A stretch of DNA of 27,372 bases from an uncultured Bryobacterales bacterium (GTDB lineage: Bacteria; Acidobacteriota; Terriglobia; Bryobacterales; Bryobacteraceae), in NCBI GenBank assembly GCA_937959285.1, contig CALGAR010000065.1, forward strand, positions 1 to 27,372, in the 5' to 3' direction. This document shows positions 14,864-23,398 of the stretch, piece after piece. The notes beneath the pieces are model-generated. The model made no database searches. It was not told where the DNA came from and saw only the letters and a list, made by a program, of their open reading frames with translations. The translations under genes and the position numbers were made by a program. Within the stretch, counting starts at the first letter, position 1. Each line of letters opens with the position of its first letter.

Positions 14864-16642
14864 ATGGCAACCACCATGACGCCGCTGCCAAAAACCCGAG
14901 GCGGCGGTTTTCTCATCGAAAGCCGCGAGCCATCGGAGATCTTCACCCCCGAGGACTTCACGGACGAGCATCGCGCCATCGCCCGAACTACCGACGAATT
15001 CTGGGCGAAGGAAGTGGCTCCACATCTCGAAGCGATTCAGAACCAGGAGCCGGGCGTTGCCGTCTCCGTGCTCAGGAAGTCCGCGGAGCTCGGCCTGGTG
15101 GCCGTCACCGTTCCTGAAGCCTATGGAGGCATGGAGATGGATCTTGCCTCCGCCATGATCGTCGCCGAGCACGTCGCTAAGGACGGTTCCTATTCTGCCT
15201 GGCACGGTGCGCACGCTGGCATCGGCACCCTGCCCCTACTGCTGTTCGGCACCGAGGAACAGAAGCGCCGGTATCTGCCGAGGCTCGCCCGAGCGGAACT
15301 AGTGGGTGCGTACTGTCTGACTGAACCACACGCCGGTTCCGATGCGCTCGCCGCAAAGACACGCGCAGACCTCAGTCCCGACGGCAGCCACTACATTCTC
15401 GGCGGGCAGAAGATGTGGATTACAAACGGCGGCGCGGCAGATCTCTTCACCGTGTTCGCCAAGGTGGACGGCGAGAAATTCACCGCGTTCCTGGTGGAGC
15501 GCTCCTGGCCCGGCGTCACCGTCGGCCCGGAAGAGAAGAAGATGGGCATCAAGGGAAGCTCCACCTGCGCCGTCTACTTCGACAACGTGAAAGTTCCGGT
15601 GGAGAACGTTCTCGGCGAAATCGGCCGCGGCCACATCATCGCCTTCAACATCCTGAACATCGGACGCCTGAAGCTGGGCCCGTTTGCCGTCGGCGGCGCG
15701 AAGAATGTTCTGGCTCTGTCGCTGAAATATGCGAAGGACCGGAAAGCGTTCGGCAAGAGCATCGCAGAGTTCGGATTGATCCGTCATAAGCTCGCCGAAA
15801 TGGCGATCCGCATTTACGCGGCTGAGACCATGAGCTACCGCGTGGTGGGTCAGATCGAAAGCTACCTTTCGGAATGGTCCTGGTCGCAACCGGATGCGGC
15901 GGCAGTTTATTTGAAGGCGATTGAGGAGTTCGCGGCGGAATGCTCCTACATCAAGGTCTACGCCTCGGAAATGCTCGATTACGTGGTGGACGAGGGCGTC
16001 CAGATTCATGGAGGCTATGGCTACCACCAGGACTACGCTGTAGAGCGGGCCTACCGCGATTCACGGATCAACCGGATCTTTGAAGGAACGAACGAAATCA
16101 ACCGGCTACTGGCGACCGGAATGCTCCTCAAAAGAGCCCAGCGCGGGCAACTGCCTCTGGTCGAAGCCGTCAAGAAGCTCCAGGCGGAGTTGTTGAGCGG
16201 TCCGCCGCTCAGCAGCACGGAAAGCGGCGCTTTCGCGGAAGAAAAGAAACTGGTGGAGAATGCGAAGAAAGTCGTCCTTCTGCTCCTTGGCGCTGCCTAC
16301 CAGAAGTTCATGACGCAGATGGAAGAGCAGCAGGAAGTGATGGCAGGCATCACGGATGCGGCGATGGGTGCCTATGCCATGGAATCCGTCCTGTTGCGAA
16401 CCATGAAGCTTGGGGATCGAGCCGGCATCGCTGCGGATATGAGCGCCGTTTTCCTGAGGGAGACGCTGGCGGGGATCGAAGCCACGGCCCGGGACGTCCT
16501 CGCCGCGTGCTCTGAAGGCGACGCCCTGCGTATCAACCTTGTAGCCCTCCGCCGTTTCACGAAATTTGAGCCGGTCAACGCCACTGAGCTTCGGCGTAGG
16601 ATCGCAACCCGGCTGCTGGATGCCGAGCGATACACCTTCTAA
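14864..16642 (+). CDS. fadE: Acyl-CoA dehydrogenase with C-terminal extension, FadE type
   Basis: The product is 592 aa, matching B. subtilis FadE (594) and longer than the usual 380-aa enzymes. It has a strong AGGAGGGG ribosome site. FAD-binding and family signatures are YCLTEPHAGSDA (150-161) and GQKMWITNGG (181-190). The FAD-dimer segment is KDRKAFGKSIAEF (291-303), and VDEGVQIHGGYGYHQDY (376-391) precedes the catalytic Glu407 in RIFEGTNEINR. The roughly 170-residue C-terminal extension has a helical repeat resembling a second, inactive dehydrogenase domain, as in FadE/VLCAD-like enzymes for long chains. It introduces the alpha-beta double bond, feeding FadN. Its last 23 bp overlap the kinase gene. 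Confidence 0.95.
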   Translation: MATTMTPLPKTRGGGFLIESREPSEIFTPEDFTDEHRAIARTTDEFWAKEVAPHLEAIQNQEPGVAVSVLRKSAELGLVAVTVPEAYGGMEMDLASAMIVAEHVAKDGSYSAWHGAHAGIGTLPLLLFGTEEQKRRYLPRLARAELVGAYCLTEPHAGSDALAAKTRADLSPDGSHYILGGQKMWITNGGAADLFTVFAKVDGEKFTAFLVERSWPGVTVGPEEKKMGIKGSSTCAVYFDNVKVPVENVLGEIGRGHIIAFNILNIGRLKLGPFAVGGAKNVLALSLKYAKDRKAFGKSIAEFGLIRHKLAEMAIRIYAAETMSYRVVGQIESYLSEWSWSQPDAAAVYLKAIEEFAAECSYIKVYASEMLDYVVDEGVQIHGGYGYHQDYAVERAYRDSRINRIFEGTNEINRLLATGMLLKRAQRGQLPLVEAVKKLQAELLSGPPLSSTESGAFAEEKKLVENAKKVVLLLLGAAYQKFMTQMEEQQEVMAGITDAAMGAYAMESVLLRTMKLGDRAGIAADMSAVFLRETLAGIEATARDVLAACSEGDALRINLVALRRFTKFEPVNATELRRRIATRLLDAERYTF

Positions 16643-17099
16643 GCCAAAGCGGCCTCGCGTCATCGTCCTGGTCGGCCTGCCCGGTTCCGGCAAGTCGACT
16701 TGGGCCCGGGCCCATCACTGCACGGCGCTTTCCTCGGACGACCTCCGGAAGCTGCTCGCCGATGACGCCACAGATCAGACGATCCACGCTGAGGTGTTCG
16801 GTACTCTCCGATATCTCTTGCGCCGCCGCCTCGAACTGAAGCGCCCGCTCACGTGCATCGACGCAACGAACCTTACTCCCAAAGAGCGCCGTCCGTACAT
16901 TGCCATGGCCCACCTTTATGGAGCTGACGCGGAAGCCGTCTTCTTCGATGTCCCTGTCGAGGTGTGCAAGCAGCGCAATACCGGCCGGGATCGCGTAGTG
17001 CCGAACGAGGCGATTGATGCGATGGCGCTTAAGCTGCGCCCGCCAACTCGGGAAGAAGGATTCTCCCGGGTGACCGTCGTCCGCTGGAAGCCGGACTAG
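16620..17099 (+). CDS. Small P-loop kinase (AAA_33 / polynucleotide-kinase-like)
   Basis: The product is 159 aa from ATG 16620, inside the end of fadE in another frame; a longer version from 16566 is possible. Walker A is GLPGSGKS at 19-26. A SSDDLRKLL segment follows, where family members bind substrate, then CIDATNLTPKERRPYI, typical of AAA_33/T4 Pnk-like 5'-kinases (D/N-A-T-N motif), and a late FFDVPVEVCKQRNTGRDRVVPNEAI with the lid arginines. Such proteins phosphorylate nucleic-acid 5' ends or small molecules; the substrate is not evident. Overlap with fadE implies co-expression. The C-terminus overlaps truA by 4 bp in convergent orientation. Confidence 0.85.
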   Translation: MPSDTPSKPKRPRVIVLVGLPGSGKSTWARAHHCTALSSDDLRKLLADDATDQTIHAEVFGTLRYLLRRRLELKRPLTCIDATNLTPKERRPYIAMAHLYGADAEAVFFDVPVEVCKQRNTGRDRVVPNEAIDAMALKLRPPTREEGFSRVTVVRWKPD

Positions 17100-17878
17100 C
17101 GCCGGCGGCGCTGCCTGTCCGACGGGTTCGGGTAGCCCACCCTTTCGAGGAACAGTCCGGAAGCAGGAGCAGTCCAGGCGGCAACATTGAGGCCCGGATC
17201 GCACCGGGCTTCCAGGAGCTTCTGATAGTCCTCCATGCTGATCTCGCCTTTGCCCAGCTTTACCAGCACGCCGACAAGCCGCCGGACCATCCGCCATAAG
17301 AAATGGGAGGCCTCGATGCGGAAGAGGATGAGATCCTTATCCAGCTCAACCAGCGCCGAAGTTACCTCGACAATGGTTGATTCGTCCGGGCGCGAGGGGT
17401 CGGCCGCTCGAAAGCAGCGGAAATCATGACGCCCTACGAGCATCCGCGCAGCCTGCGCCATCGCCGCCACGTCCAGTTTCTCTTTGACCCACCACACGTA
17501 TCGTTTCTCGAAGGCCCGCTTGCGCGTCGAGATGCGGTAGACGTAGGTGCGCGTCGCAGCATCGTGCCGTGCGTGAAACCTGGGTGAGACCTCTTCGACG
17601 TTCAGAACGGCTATGTCCGCAGGAAGGCGGTCATTCAACTGATGCAGAATGGCATCCGGATGCAGCTTCTTCAGAGTCGGAGCGCGAAGGTGGGCTACCT
17701 GGGCCGTTGCGTGAACGCCGGCATCCGTCCTCCCCGCCCCCTGGATCTCGACCTGAACTCCGAAGAAATCCTCCGCCGCCTTGCGGATCTCTCCTTGTAC
17801 GGTTCGCGCGTTCTTCTGCTCCTGCCATCCGCTGTAGCGCGACCCGTCGTATTCGAGGGTCAGCTTCCAGGTCCTCAC
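17096..17878 (-). CDS. truA: tRNA pseudouridine(38-40) synthase
   Basis: The product is 260 aa from GTG 17878, which overlaps the MFS stop codon by 4 bp (GTGA). Upstream in-frame starts exist (17920) but would lie inside the MFS gene and precede the canonical beginning WKLTLEYDGSRYSGWQ. The catalytic Asp52 is in GAGRTDAGVHA. Further family motifs are NDRLPADIAVL, FHARHDAATRTYVYRI, GRHDFRCFRAAD and FLWRMVRRLVGVLVKLGKG. It makes pseudouridine at positions 38-40 of tRNA anticodon arms. It is third in a minus-strand set trpS-MFS-truA and convergent with the kinase gene. Confidence 0.95.
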   Translation of the reverse strand: MRTWKLTLEYDGSRYSGWQEQKNARTVQGEIRKAAEDFFGVQVEIQGAGRTDAGVHATAQVAHLRAPTLKKLHPDAILHQLNDRLPADIAVLNVEEVSPRFHARHDAATRTYVYRISTRKRAFEKRYVWWVKEKLDVAAMAQAARMLVGRHDFRCFRAADPSRPDESTIVEVTSALVELDKDLILFRIEASHFLWRMVRRLVGVLVKLGKGEISMEDYQKLLEARCDPGLNVAAWTAPASGLFLERVGYPNPSDRQRRRR

Positions 17879-19185
17879 GCCGCCCCTTTTTTCTCCCGGA
17901 TCTCCGGCGCTTCCCTCCACAGCCGCTGTCCGTACAGCCAGAGAGCCGCGGGCACGAACGCCAGCAGCCCTGTCCCGAACGCCAGCGCACGGACGGACAT
18001 CCCGGAATCGACCAGAATGCCTCCCGTGTAAATCACGATCGACATAGAGAGAGTGAGGAAGCTGAAATCGACTGAAAAGACGCGGCCGCGGAAACGGTCA
18101 TCCGTCTGGAAGTGAAGCAGAGTCGTGGAGAAAACCCAGATGATGGAGCCTCCGGCATGCGCGACAACAACGCATGCGGCAGCGGCCCAGATACTCGGCG
18201 CAAAGGTCAGCGCAAGATAGCCGGCGGCAATCGAGAGAAAGCCGCAGAGAATCCCCCGCCTCAGCCGCTTCGGATCGCGCCCGGCGAAATACCCTCCAAC
18301 CAGCGGGCCAATCAGCGCGCCGACTCCTCTTGCTCCGAGCAGCAAGCTCATGCCCAGCATGCCTGCCCGCTGCGCTCCAAGCTCATCCATTCCTACCGGA
18401 AACGTCCGCTCACCGAGAATCGGCAAAATCACCCAGTGAGCGCCCATAAACCCGAGTCCCGCCTTGACGAAAAGCGTCGCAAGAAGCCGGGTGTTCGAAC
18501 GGACGTAGCGAAGACCTTCGAAAATTGGAGAGAAGTCGAAGAGATTCCGGAGCCGGAAGGGCTCGACGTTCGTCAGATGGGTCTCTTCCAAGCGAATCGA
18601 GCGCAGGATCGCGGCCGAAAGGAGAAACGTCGCGGCGTTGATGCAGAATACCGAGGTGCGGCCGAAAAGGACGGCAATCGCGCCGCCGACCGTCGACCCA
18701 AACGCCAGGTTAAAGGACCACGTCGTAGACGAAAGAGCGTTGGCCACTACCGTATCCGACTCGTTCCCGGTCACACTGGGAATCATGGCCGTCCTGCCCG
18801 GCTCGAAGAACGCCCACATCACCGTCTCGAGAAAAAGCAGGCTGTAGAGGGCGGGCACGAACTCAACCGTGGCGACGAAAGGCATGCACAGCACGATACA
18901 GGCGCGAACCAGATCGGCCATGATCATGACTTTCCGCCGGCTCACGCAGTCATTGACCACGCCCGCCATCGGAGCGATGAATACCTGCGGAAGCACCTGC
19001 AGCACTACGGCCGTCGCTACGCTCTTGGCTGTGCCCGTGAGTTCGAGAAGCAGACTGTAGATGGCGACCGCATACAACCAATCGCCCACTTCGGAAATAA
19101 TCTGCGCCATCCAAAGCAGACGAAAGTTGCGGTTGCCGCGGATCAGCCGCCAGTACGAGGAGAGCGATAGCGGCCGGGGATCCAT
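17875..19185 (-). CDS. MFS transporter (EntS/DHA3-like)
   Basis: The product is 436 aa from ATG 19185, one base after the trpS stop codon. The in-frame start at 19287 would lie inside trpS and is not supported. About 12 hydrophobic helices are visible. The opening YWRLIRGNRNFRLLWMAQIISEVGDWLYAVA is the typical start of DHA3/EntS-like efflux carriers. The loop VNDCVSRRKVMIMADLVRA carries the MFS motif A equivalent after helix 2. Helix 7-8 loops (GALIGPLVGGYFAGRDPKRLRRG) and the late segment DDRFRGRVFSVDFSF also match. It is presumably a proton-driven exporter; the substrate is unknown. The translational overlap with truA is tight but probably only organisational. Confidence 0.88.
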   Translation of the reverse strand: MDPRPLSLSSYWRLIRGNRNFRLLWMAQIISEVGDWLYAVAIYSLLLELTGTAKSVATAVVLQVLPQVFIAPMAGVVNDCVSRRKVMIMADLVRACIVLCMPFVATVEFVPALYSLLFLETVMWAFFEPGRTAMIPSVTGNESDTVVANALSSTTWSFNLAFGSTVGGAIAVLFGRTSVFCINAATFLLSAAILRSIRLEETHLTNVEPFRLRNLFDFSPIFEGLRYVRSNTRLLATLFVKAGLGFMGAHWVILPILGERTFPVGMDELGAQRAGMLGMSLLLGARGVGALIGPLVGGYFAGRDPKRLRRGILCGFLSIAAGYLALTFAPSIWAAAACVVVAHAGGSIIWVFSTTLLHFQTDDRFRGRVFSVDFSFLTLSMSIVIYTGGILVDSGMSVRALAFGTGLLAFVPAALWLYGQRLWREAPEIREKKGAA

Positions 19186-19186
19186 G

Positions 19187-20176
19187 TCACGATAGCGTGT
19201 AGAGGCCCATGCGCTGTCTGACGAGTTCCACGGTCGACTCGGCAATCGGCCGCACTCGCTCAGCCCCCTCCCGCAAGACCCCTTCAAGATAGCCGGGCTC
19301 GCACGTAATCTCCTGATACCGCTTCTGGAGAGGCTCGATGTGTTCGATCACCACCTCGGCGACCTGCTTCTTCAGATCGCCGTACCGCATACCCGTGAAG
19401 TGCGCTCGCATCTTGTCATCAGGCCACTCGGTGAAAGCCTGGAAGATGGCAAGCAGGTTCCGGACCCCGGGCCCCATGGTTGAAAAGTCGACGGCGGGGT
19501 TCGAATCCGTGGTCGCCCGCATAATCTTCTTGCGCACGACGTCGGGAGGATCGAGCAGCGCCACGGCATGCCCCGATCCAGGCGCGGACTTGCTCATCTT
19601 CTTTTCCGGCTCATCGAGCCCCATGATTCTGGCGCCGACCGCCGGAAGCTTCGTCTCCGGCATGACGAACGTCTCGCCGTATAGCGAATTGAAGCGCTGG
19701 GCGATATCGCGCGTCAACTCGAGGTGCTGCGCCTGGTCGTCGCCAACGGGCACAATATTGGCCTGGTATAACAGAATGTCGCTCGCCATCAGCACGGGAT
19801 ATTGCAGCAATCCGTCGCCGACCGTCTCCTGGGCCGCCGCCTTGGCCTTATATTGGGTCATCCGCTCAAGCCAGCCAACCGGAGTCACACACGTCAGCAT
19901 CCAGGCCAGCTCCGTGTGCCCCGGGACAGCGGACTGCACCATCACCGAGGAGTGCTTCGGGTCGATGCCGGCAGCGAGGAAGAGCGCTGCGATCTCCTTA
20001 ATCTTCGAACGGAGCTCGTCGGGCGGCTGGTAAACCGTAATCGCGTGCAGATCGACAATGCAGAAGATGCTCTCGTAGTTGTACTGCATCTTCACCCAGT
20101 TCTTGAGCGCTCCCAGGTAATTGCCTATGTGCAGATTGCCCGAAGGTTGGACTCCGGAAAAGACTCGTGCTTTCAT
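19187..20176 (-). CDS. trpS: Tryptophanyl-tRNA synthetase
   Basis: The product is 329 aa, standard for bacterial TrpRS. The HIGH-like motif is PSGNLHIGNYLGAL (HIGN at 16-19) and the KMSKS motif is intact at 193-197 (EKKMSKSAPGSGHA). Tryptophan-site segments are seen in AWMLTCVTPVGWLERMTQYK, LLQYPVLMASDILLYQA and VGDDQAQHLELTRDIAQRFN. It charges tRNA-Trp with tryptophan and ATP in the cytosol. It is first in the minus-strand set, and its start faces the methyltransferase gene across about 33 bp, which must hold divergent expression signals. No T-box or trp leader is visible in that short gap. Confidence 0.97.
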   Translation of the reverse strand: MKARVFSGVQPSGNLHIGNYLGALKNWVKMQYNYESIFCIVDLHAITVYQPPDELRSKIKEIAALFLAAGIDPKHSSVMVQSAVPGHTELAWMLTCVTPVGWLERMTQYKAKAAAQETVGDGLLQYPVLMASDILLYQANIVPVGDDQAQHLELTRDIAQRFNSLYGETFVMPETKLPAVGARIMGLDEPEKKMSKSAPGSGHAVALLDPPDVVRKKIMRATTDSNPAVDFSTMGPGVRNLLAIFQAFTEWPDDKMRAHFTGMRYGDLKKQVAEVVIEHIEPLQKRYQEITCEPGYLEGVLREGAERVRPIAESTVELVRQRMGLYTLS

Positions 20177-20209
20177 GCTGAATAGAGGACCAAGCTTTCA
20201 TCGTAAGTG

Positions 20210-21430
20210 ATGGAGAACGAGGAGACAAATCAAGCAGCCGATGACAGCGAGATTCGCGTCGAGAAGCTCGTCTACGGGGGAGACGCACTTGCCCGGCTGG
20301 ACGGACGCATCATTCTAACCCCGTTTCTTCTCCCCGGCGAGATCGCGCGAGTCGAAACATCCCCCTACCGCTCAGGGCTTTTAACCGGCAAGGTTGCAAA
20401 GCGGCTCTCCGATCATCCGGAGCGCGCGGAGCCCCGGTGCCCCTACTTTGGCCGGTGCGGCGGATGCCAGTATCAGCACGCGCGCTATCCCTACCAACTG
20501 GACCAGAAGCGCGAAATTCTCCGCGAAGTCATCCGGCGTATTGGACGCTTTGAGGCGCCCGAAGACATCGAGATCATATCCGGTTACGAGTGGGAGTACC
20601 GCAATCGAAGCCAGTTTCACTTCATCGGCGGGGAACTGGGTTATCTGGAGGCTCGGTCCCACCGGCTTTGCCCCGTCTACAGTTGCCAGATTTCGTCTCC
20701 GCGCGTGAACGAGGTGCTGGCGGCGCTTCAGGAGATGCGCCAGGACCGCCGGTTTCCGCGCTTCGTCCAGTCCCTGGAGGTCTTCACCAATGAGACAGAT
20801 GCGCAACTGAACGTTCGGGCGGAGCGCCCGGTGGCGAAGCGCTTTTTCGAATGGGCGGCCGAACGGATACCCGGCCTCGTGAAATCATCGCTCGACTACC
20901 CGGTTGGCCGGTACGTGTACCGGGTCGGTCACAAGTCCTTTTTCCAAGTGAACCGTTTCCTGATCGAGGATCTTGTCCGGGTAGTGCTCCCCGACACCGG
21001 AGGCGAACTCGCGCTCGACCTTTACGCCGGAGTGGGCCTGTTTACCCTCCCTTTGACGGAACGCTTCGGGTCGGTTCTGGCGGTGGAGTCCGGGGCAGGA
21101 GCGGTACGGGATCTCCTCTTCAACGCGGATCGCGCCGGCGTCCCGGTACAGGCCGCGCAGTCCGACGTCGGCCAATTTCTGGCTGCCTATGATCGCCGCC
21201 CGGATTTTGTCGTCCCCGCCCCGCCACGCGGGGGGCTGGGGAAACAGGTGGTTTCTGAGCTGCTGCGCCTGAAGCCGCCGCGCCTGACCATCGTCTCATG
21301 CGATCCATCCACTCTGGCCAGAGATCTCGCTCCCCTGCTCCAGGGCGGCTACTCACTGCAAAAGCTGACTCTCGTAGACCTGTTCCCTCAGACGTTCCAC
21401 ATTGAATCGGTAGCGCAGCTTGCCCTTTAA
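20210..21430 (+). CDS. 23S rRNA (uracil) methyltransferase, RlmD/RumA-like, with altered DPPR motif
   Basis: The product is 406 aa from ATG 20210 (GTG 20207 is also possible). An N-terminal TRAM-like domain (IRVEKLVYGGDALARLDGRIILTPFLLPGE) precedes iron-sulfur cysteines Cys77, Cys83 and Cys86 (RCPYFGRCGGCQYQH), with Cys154 or Cys159 as the fourth ligand. The SAM-binding site is LDLYAGVGLFTLPL near 269-282. The catalytic Cys364 lies in VSCDPSTLARDL, and the general base Glu399 in FPQTFHIES. The usual DPPR motif reads APPR here, with Ala337 replacing the conserved Asp. The family methylates U1939 or U747 of 23S rRNA or U54 of tRNA; which one cannot be decided. Its end overlaps cutA by 4 bp. Confidence 0.88.
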   Translation: MENEETNQAADDSEIRVEKLVYGGDALARLDGRIILTPFLLPGEIARVETSPYRSGLLTGKVAKRLSDHPERAEPRCPYFGRCGGCQYQHARYPYQLDQKREILREVIRRIGRFEAPEDIEIISGYEWEYRNRSQFHFIGGELGYLEARSHRLCPVYSCQISSPRVNEVLAALQEMRQDRRFPRFVQSLEVFTNETDAQLNVRAERPVAKRFFEWAAERIPGLVKSSLDYPVGRYVYRVGHKSFFQVNRFLIEDLVRVVLPDTGGELALDLYAGVGLFTLPLTERFGSVLAVESGAGAVRDLLFNADRAGVPVQAAQSDVGQFLAAYDRRPDFVVPAPPRGGLGKQVVSELLRLKPPRLTIVSCDPSTLARDLAPLLQGGYSLQKLTLVDLFPQTFHIESVAQLAL

Positions 21431-21762
21431 GCCCGTTCCTGTGCCCGGGCGGTCTCCTGGTCGATCCAGTCGAGATAGCGTTCGGAGCCATCGATGATGG
21501 GAAGCACGATGAATTCCGGCACGTCATAGGAATGCTGCTTTTGAATCATTTCTCTGACCTTCTCCACCAGGCTCCGGCGCGTCTTGATCACGAGCATCCA
21601 TTCGCGCTCCGTCTCCACTGTGCCTTTCCAGCGGTAGATACTGCGAATCGGGCTGCTGATGTTGACGCACGCAGCCAGACGGGAGTCTACCAGCGCTCGC
21701 GCCACCTTCTCGGCCTCTTCCTCGCTGCCGCACGTGCTGATCGCCACGATCTTGTCAGTCAT
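21427..21762 (-). CDS. cutA: CutA-like divalent-cation tolerance protein
   Basis: The product is 111 aa from ATG 21762; a TTG at 21801 would add 13 unlikely residues. Family signatures are AISTCGSEEEAEKVARALVDSRLAACVNI, the RSIYRWKGTVETEREWMLVIKT block, HSYDVPEFIVLPI and SERYLDWI. CutA1 proteins form very stable trimers with a ferredoxin-like, PII-like fold; the link to copper tolerance in E. coli is old and the molecular role is still unclear. On the minus strand a TATAAT-like sequence (complement of 21806-21811) lies about 45 bp before the start in an AT-rich gap and may be its -10. It is convergent with the methyltransferase. Confidence 0.93.
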   Translation of the reverse strand: MTDKIVAISTCGSEEEAEKVARALVDSRLAACVNISSPIRSIYRWKGTVETEREWMLVIKTRRSLVEKVREMIQKQHSYDVPEFIVLPIIDGSERYLDWIDQETARAQERA

Positions 21763-21842
21763 CTTGTTATTTTTATCGGGACTCGTAGAAAAATTGCTCA
21801 AATCGGATTATAAGTTTTAAGTAGGAGCGATCCCAGCCAACA

Positions 21843-22151
21843 GTGAAAAACACGGTTCGTAATCTCGGCGTCCTTGCTGTGCTCGGCCTGCTTGGCGGGT
21901 ACGTCTACCTTGCGTTGCAAGGTCCTCAAGGCATCCCGGCCCTAATGGAGAAGCGGCGGGAGATTCGTGAGCTTGAGGAGCAGAACCAGAACCTCAAAGC
22001 TGAGATCGAGAGGCGGAAAGAACGAATCCGCGTCCTGACTTCGGATCCAGACGCGCAGGAACTGGAGATCCGGCGCCGCCTGAAGCTCCAGCGCGAAGGA
22101 GACACCTCCTTCTTCCTACCCCAGGAAAAGACCTCTTCGCCAGCAAAGTAA
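21843..22151 (+). CDS. FtsB/DivIC-like septum-formation initiator
   Basis: The product is 102 aa, starting at GTG 21843 with AGGAG 15 bases upstream. A single transmembrane helix spans about residues 8-26 (LGVLAVLGLLGGYVYLAL). It is followed by a coiled coil (EKRREIRELEEQNQNLKAEIERRKER) and a conserved short end (DPDAQELEIRRRLKLQREGDTSFFL) that matches the FtsB/DivIC signature in which the helix ends near a YxxPGE-like motif. These proteins join FtsL and FtsQ in the divisome, with the coiled coil in the periplasm. It stands alone between cutA (divergent) and the histidine kinase 109 bp downstream. Confidence 0.85.
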   Translation: MKNTVRNLGVLAVLGLLGGYVYLALQGPQGIPALMEKRREIRELEEQNQNLKAEIERRKERIRVLTSDPDAQELEIRRRLKLQREGDTSFFLPQEKTSSPAK

Positions 22152-22216
22152 ACGCGGTTCGCCTTTCACGCGTCCCCTTCCGCCCCTTGCCAATACCGCG
22201 CGGCTTCCGGCGCAGC

Positions 22217-22227
22217 TATGCTAGAAT
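22217..22227 (+). promoter_or_regulatory. Possible -10 region for the kinase/regulator pair
   Basis: TATGCTAGAAT contains two overlapping -10-like hexamers (TATGCT, TAGAAT) in an otherwise GC-rich 109-bp gap, 34 bp before the kinase start. No good -35 hexamer lies at the right distance. Confidence 0.3.
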
Positions 22228-22260
22228 CACGCCGCAAACCGGCGTTTCCACCGCTGCAGC

Positions 22261-23388
22261 ATGGTGAGCCAGCACCCAGTCCGCGACAGCACTTTTCTAA
22301 GGCCGTGGCTGTCAGCAGCAGTCATCGTCGGACTGTGGCTCGCCTTTGGCGTCTTCATCGCGGTGCACAGCTATGTCGTGCGGGCTCAGGCAGGCAAGCC
22401 CATCTCCTGGGGCCGGGCCTTCTCGCTGGACCTGCCCTATGTGGCCATTTGGGCGCTGCTGACGCCGCTGATCCTTTATCTCTCCCGGCGGTTTCCCCTC
22501 TACTGCCGGTCCTGGCTCCCCCATCTCGGCATTCACCTTGGAGCCACCGTTGTGGTTTCCTGCGTCCAGAGGGCGGCGTGGGAGCTTTCGATGTTCTACC
22601 TGCTTCGCGGCGGAACGGACGGGTTCACGCTATCCTGGCTGGTCCGGTCGATTGTCTACGCGCTCGACTACGGAGTCCTCTTCTATTGGATTGTGGTGCT
22701 CGCCGCGCACGCCGTTCATTTTTACCAGCGCTACCAGGAGGGGCAGCGGCTTGCAGCCCAGCTTGAAACGCAGCTGGTCCAAAGCCAGCTCCAGGCGCTC
22801 CGCGCGCAGTTGCATCCCCACTTCCTCTTTAATACGCTGCACACAATCTCGGCGCTCGTGCAGGAAGACCCGGAAGCGGCCGAACGGATGATCGCGAGGC
22901 TCAGCGAATTTCTGCGGCTTGCGCTCGAGAATTCGGGCGCTCATGAGGTGCCGCTGCACAAGGAACTCGAGTTCCTGGAGCGGTACCTGGAAATTGAACG
23001 CATCCGCTTTGCCGACCGCCTCATCGTGGAATTCGACGTGGATCCCTCGACCCTCGACGCCGGCGTCCCGAACCTGATCCTCCAGCCGCTGGTGGAAAAC
23101 GCCATCCGGCACGGAATCAGCCGCTCCGCCCATCAGGGCAAGGTTTGCATCACGGCGAAACGGCAGGACGGTTTTCTGGTTTTAAAGGTAGCAGACAACG
23201 GCGGCGGGATTCCGCTGGAGGGCCCCGTGCGCGAAGGCGTCGGGCTCACAAACACCCGGGCGCGCCTGCGAGGCCTGTATGGAGCAAGTCACTCCTTCGA
23301 GCTCTGCTCGGGCGCCGAGGGCGGCTTGGAGGCGGCAATCACAATCCCCTACCAGTCCGTCCGAACTGCGGCGGCGGCACTAGGTTGA
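22261..23388 (+). CDS. LytS/YehU-type membrane histidine kinase
   Basis: The product is 375 aa. Four hydrophobic helices are seen at about 15-38, 56-74, 88-112 and 127-152; there is no large periplasmic sensor domain. A coiled linker (RLAAQLETQLVQSQLQALRAQ) leads into the His-kinase domain. The phosphoacceptor is His187 in LHPHFLFNTLHTIS (PF06580 type). The ATP-binding domain shows the N box LVENAIRHGISRS near 278-290 and glycine boxes DNGGGIP and REGVGLTNTRARL. It should autophosphorylate in response to an envelope or membrane signal and pass phosphate to the LytTR regulator encoded 10 bp downstream. The input signal is unknown. Confidence 0.92.
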   Translation: MVSQHPVRDSTFLRPWLSAAVIVGLWLAFGVFIAVHSYVVRAQAGKPISWGRAFSLDLPYVAIWALLTPLILYLSRRFPLYCRSWLPHLGIHLGATVVVSCVQRAAWELSMFYLLRGGTDGFTLSWLVRSIVYALDYGVLFYWIVVLAAHAVHFYQRYQEGQRLAAQLETQLVQSQLQALRAQLHPHFLFNTLHTISALVQEDPEAAERMIARLSEFLRLALENSGAHEVPLHKELEFLERYLEIERIRFADRLIVEFDVDPSTLDAGVPNLILQPLVENAIRHGISRSAHQGKVCITAKRQDGFLVLKVADNGGGIPLEGPVREGVGLTNTRARLRGLYGASHSFELCSGAEGGLEAAITIPYQSVRTAAAALG

Positions 23389-23398
23389 GGAACTGCCG

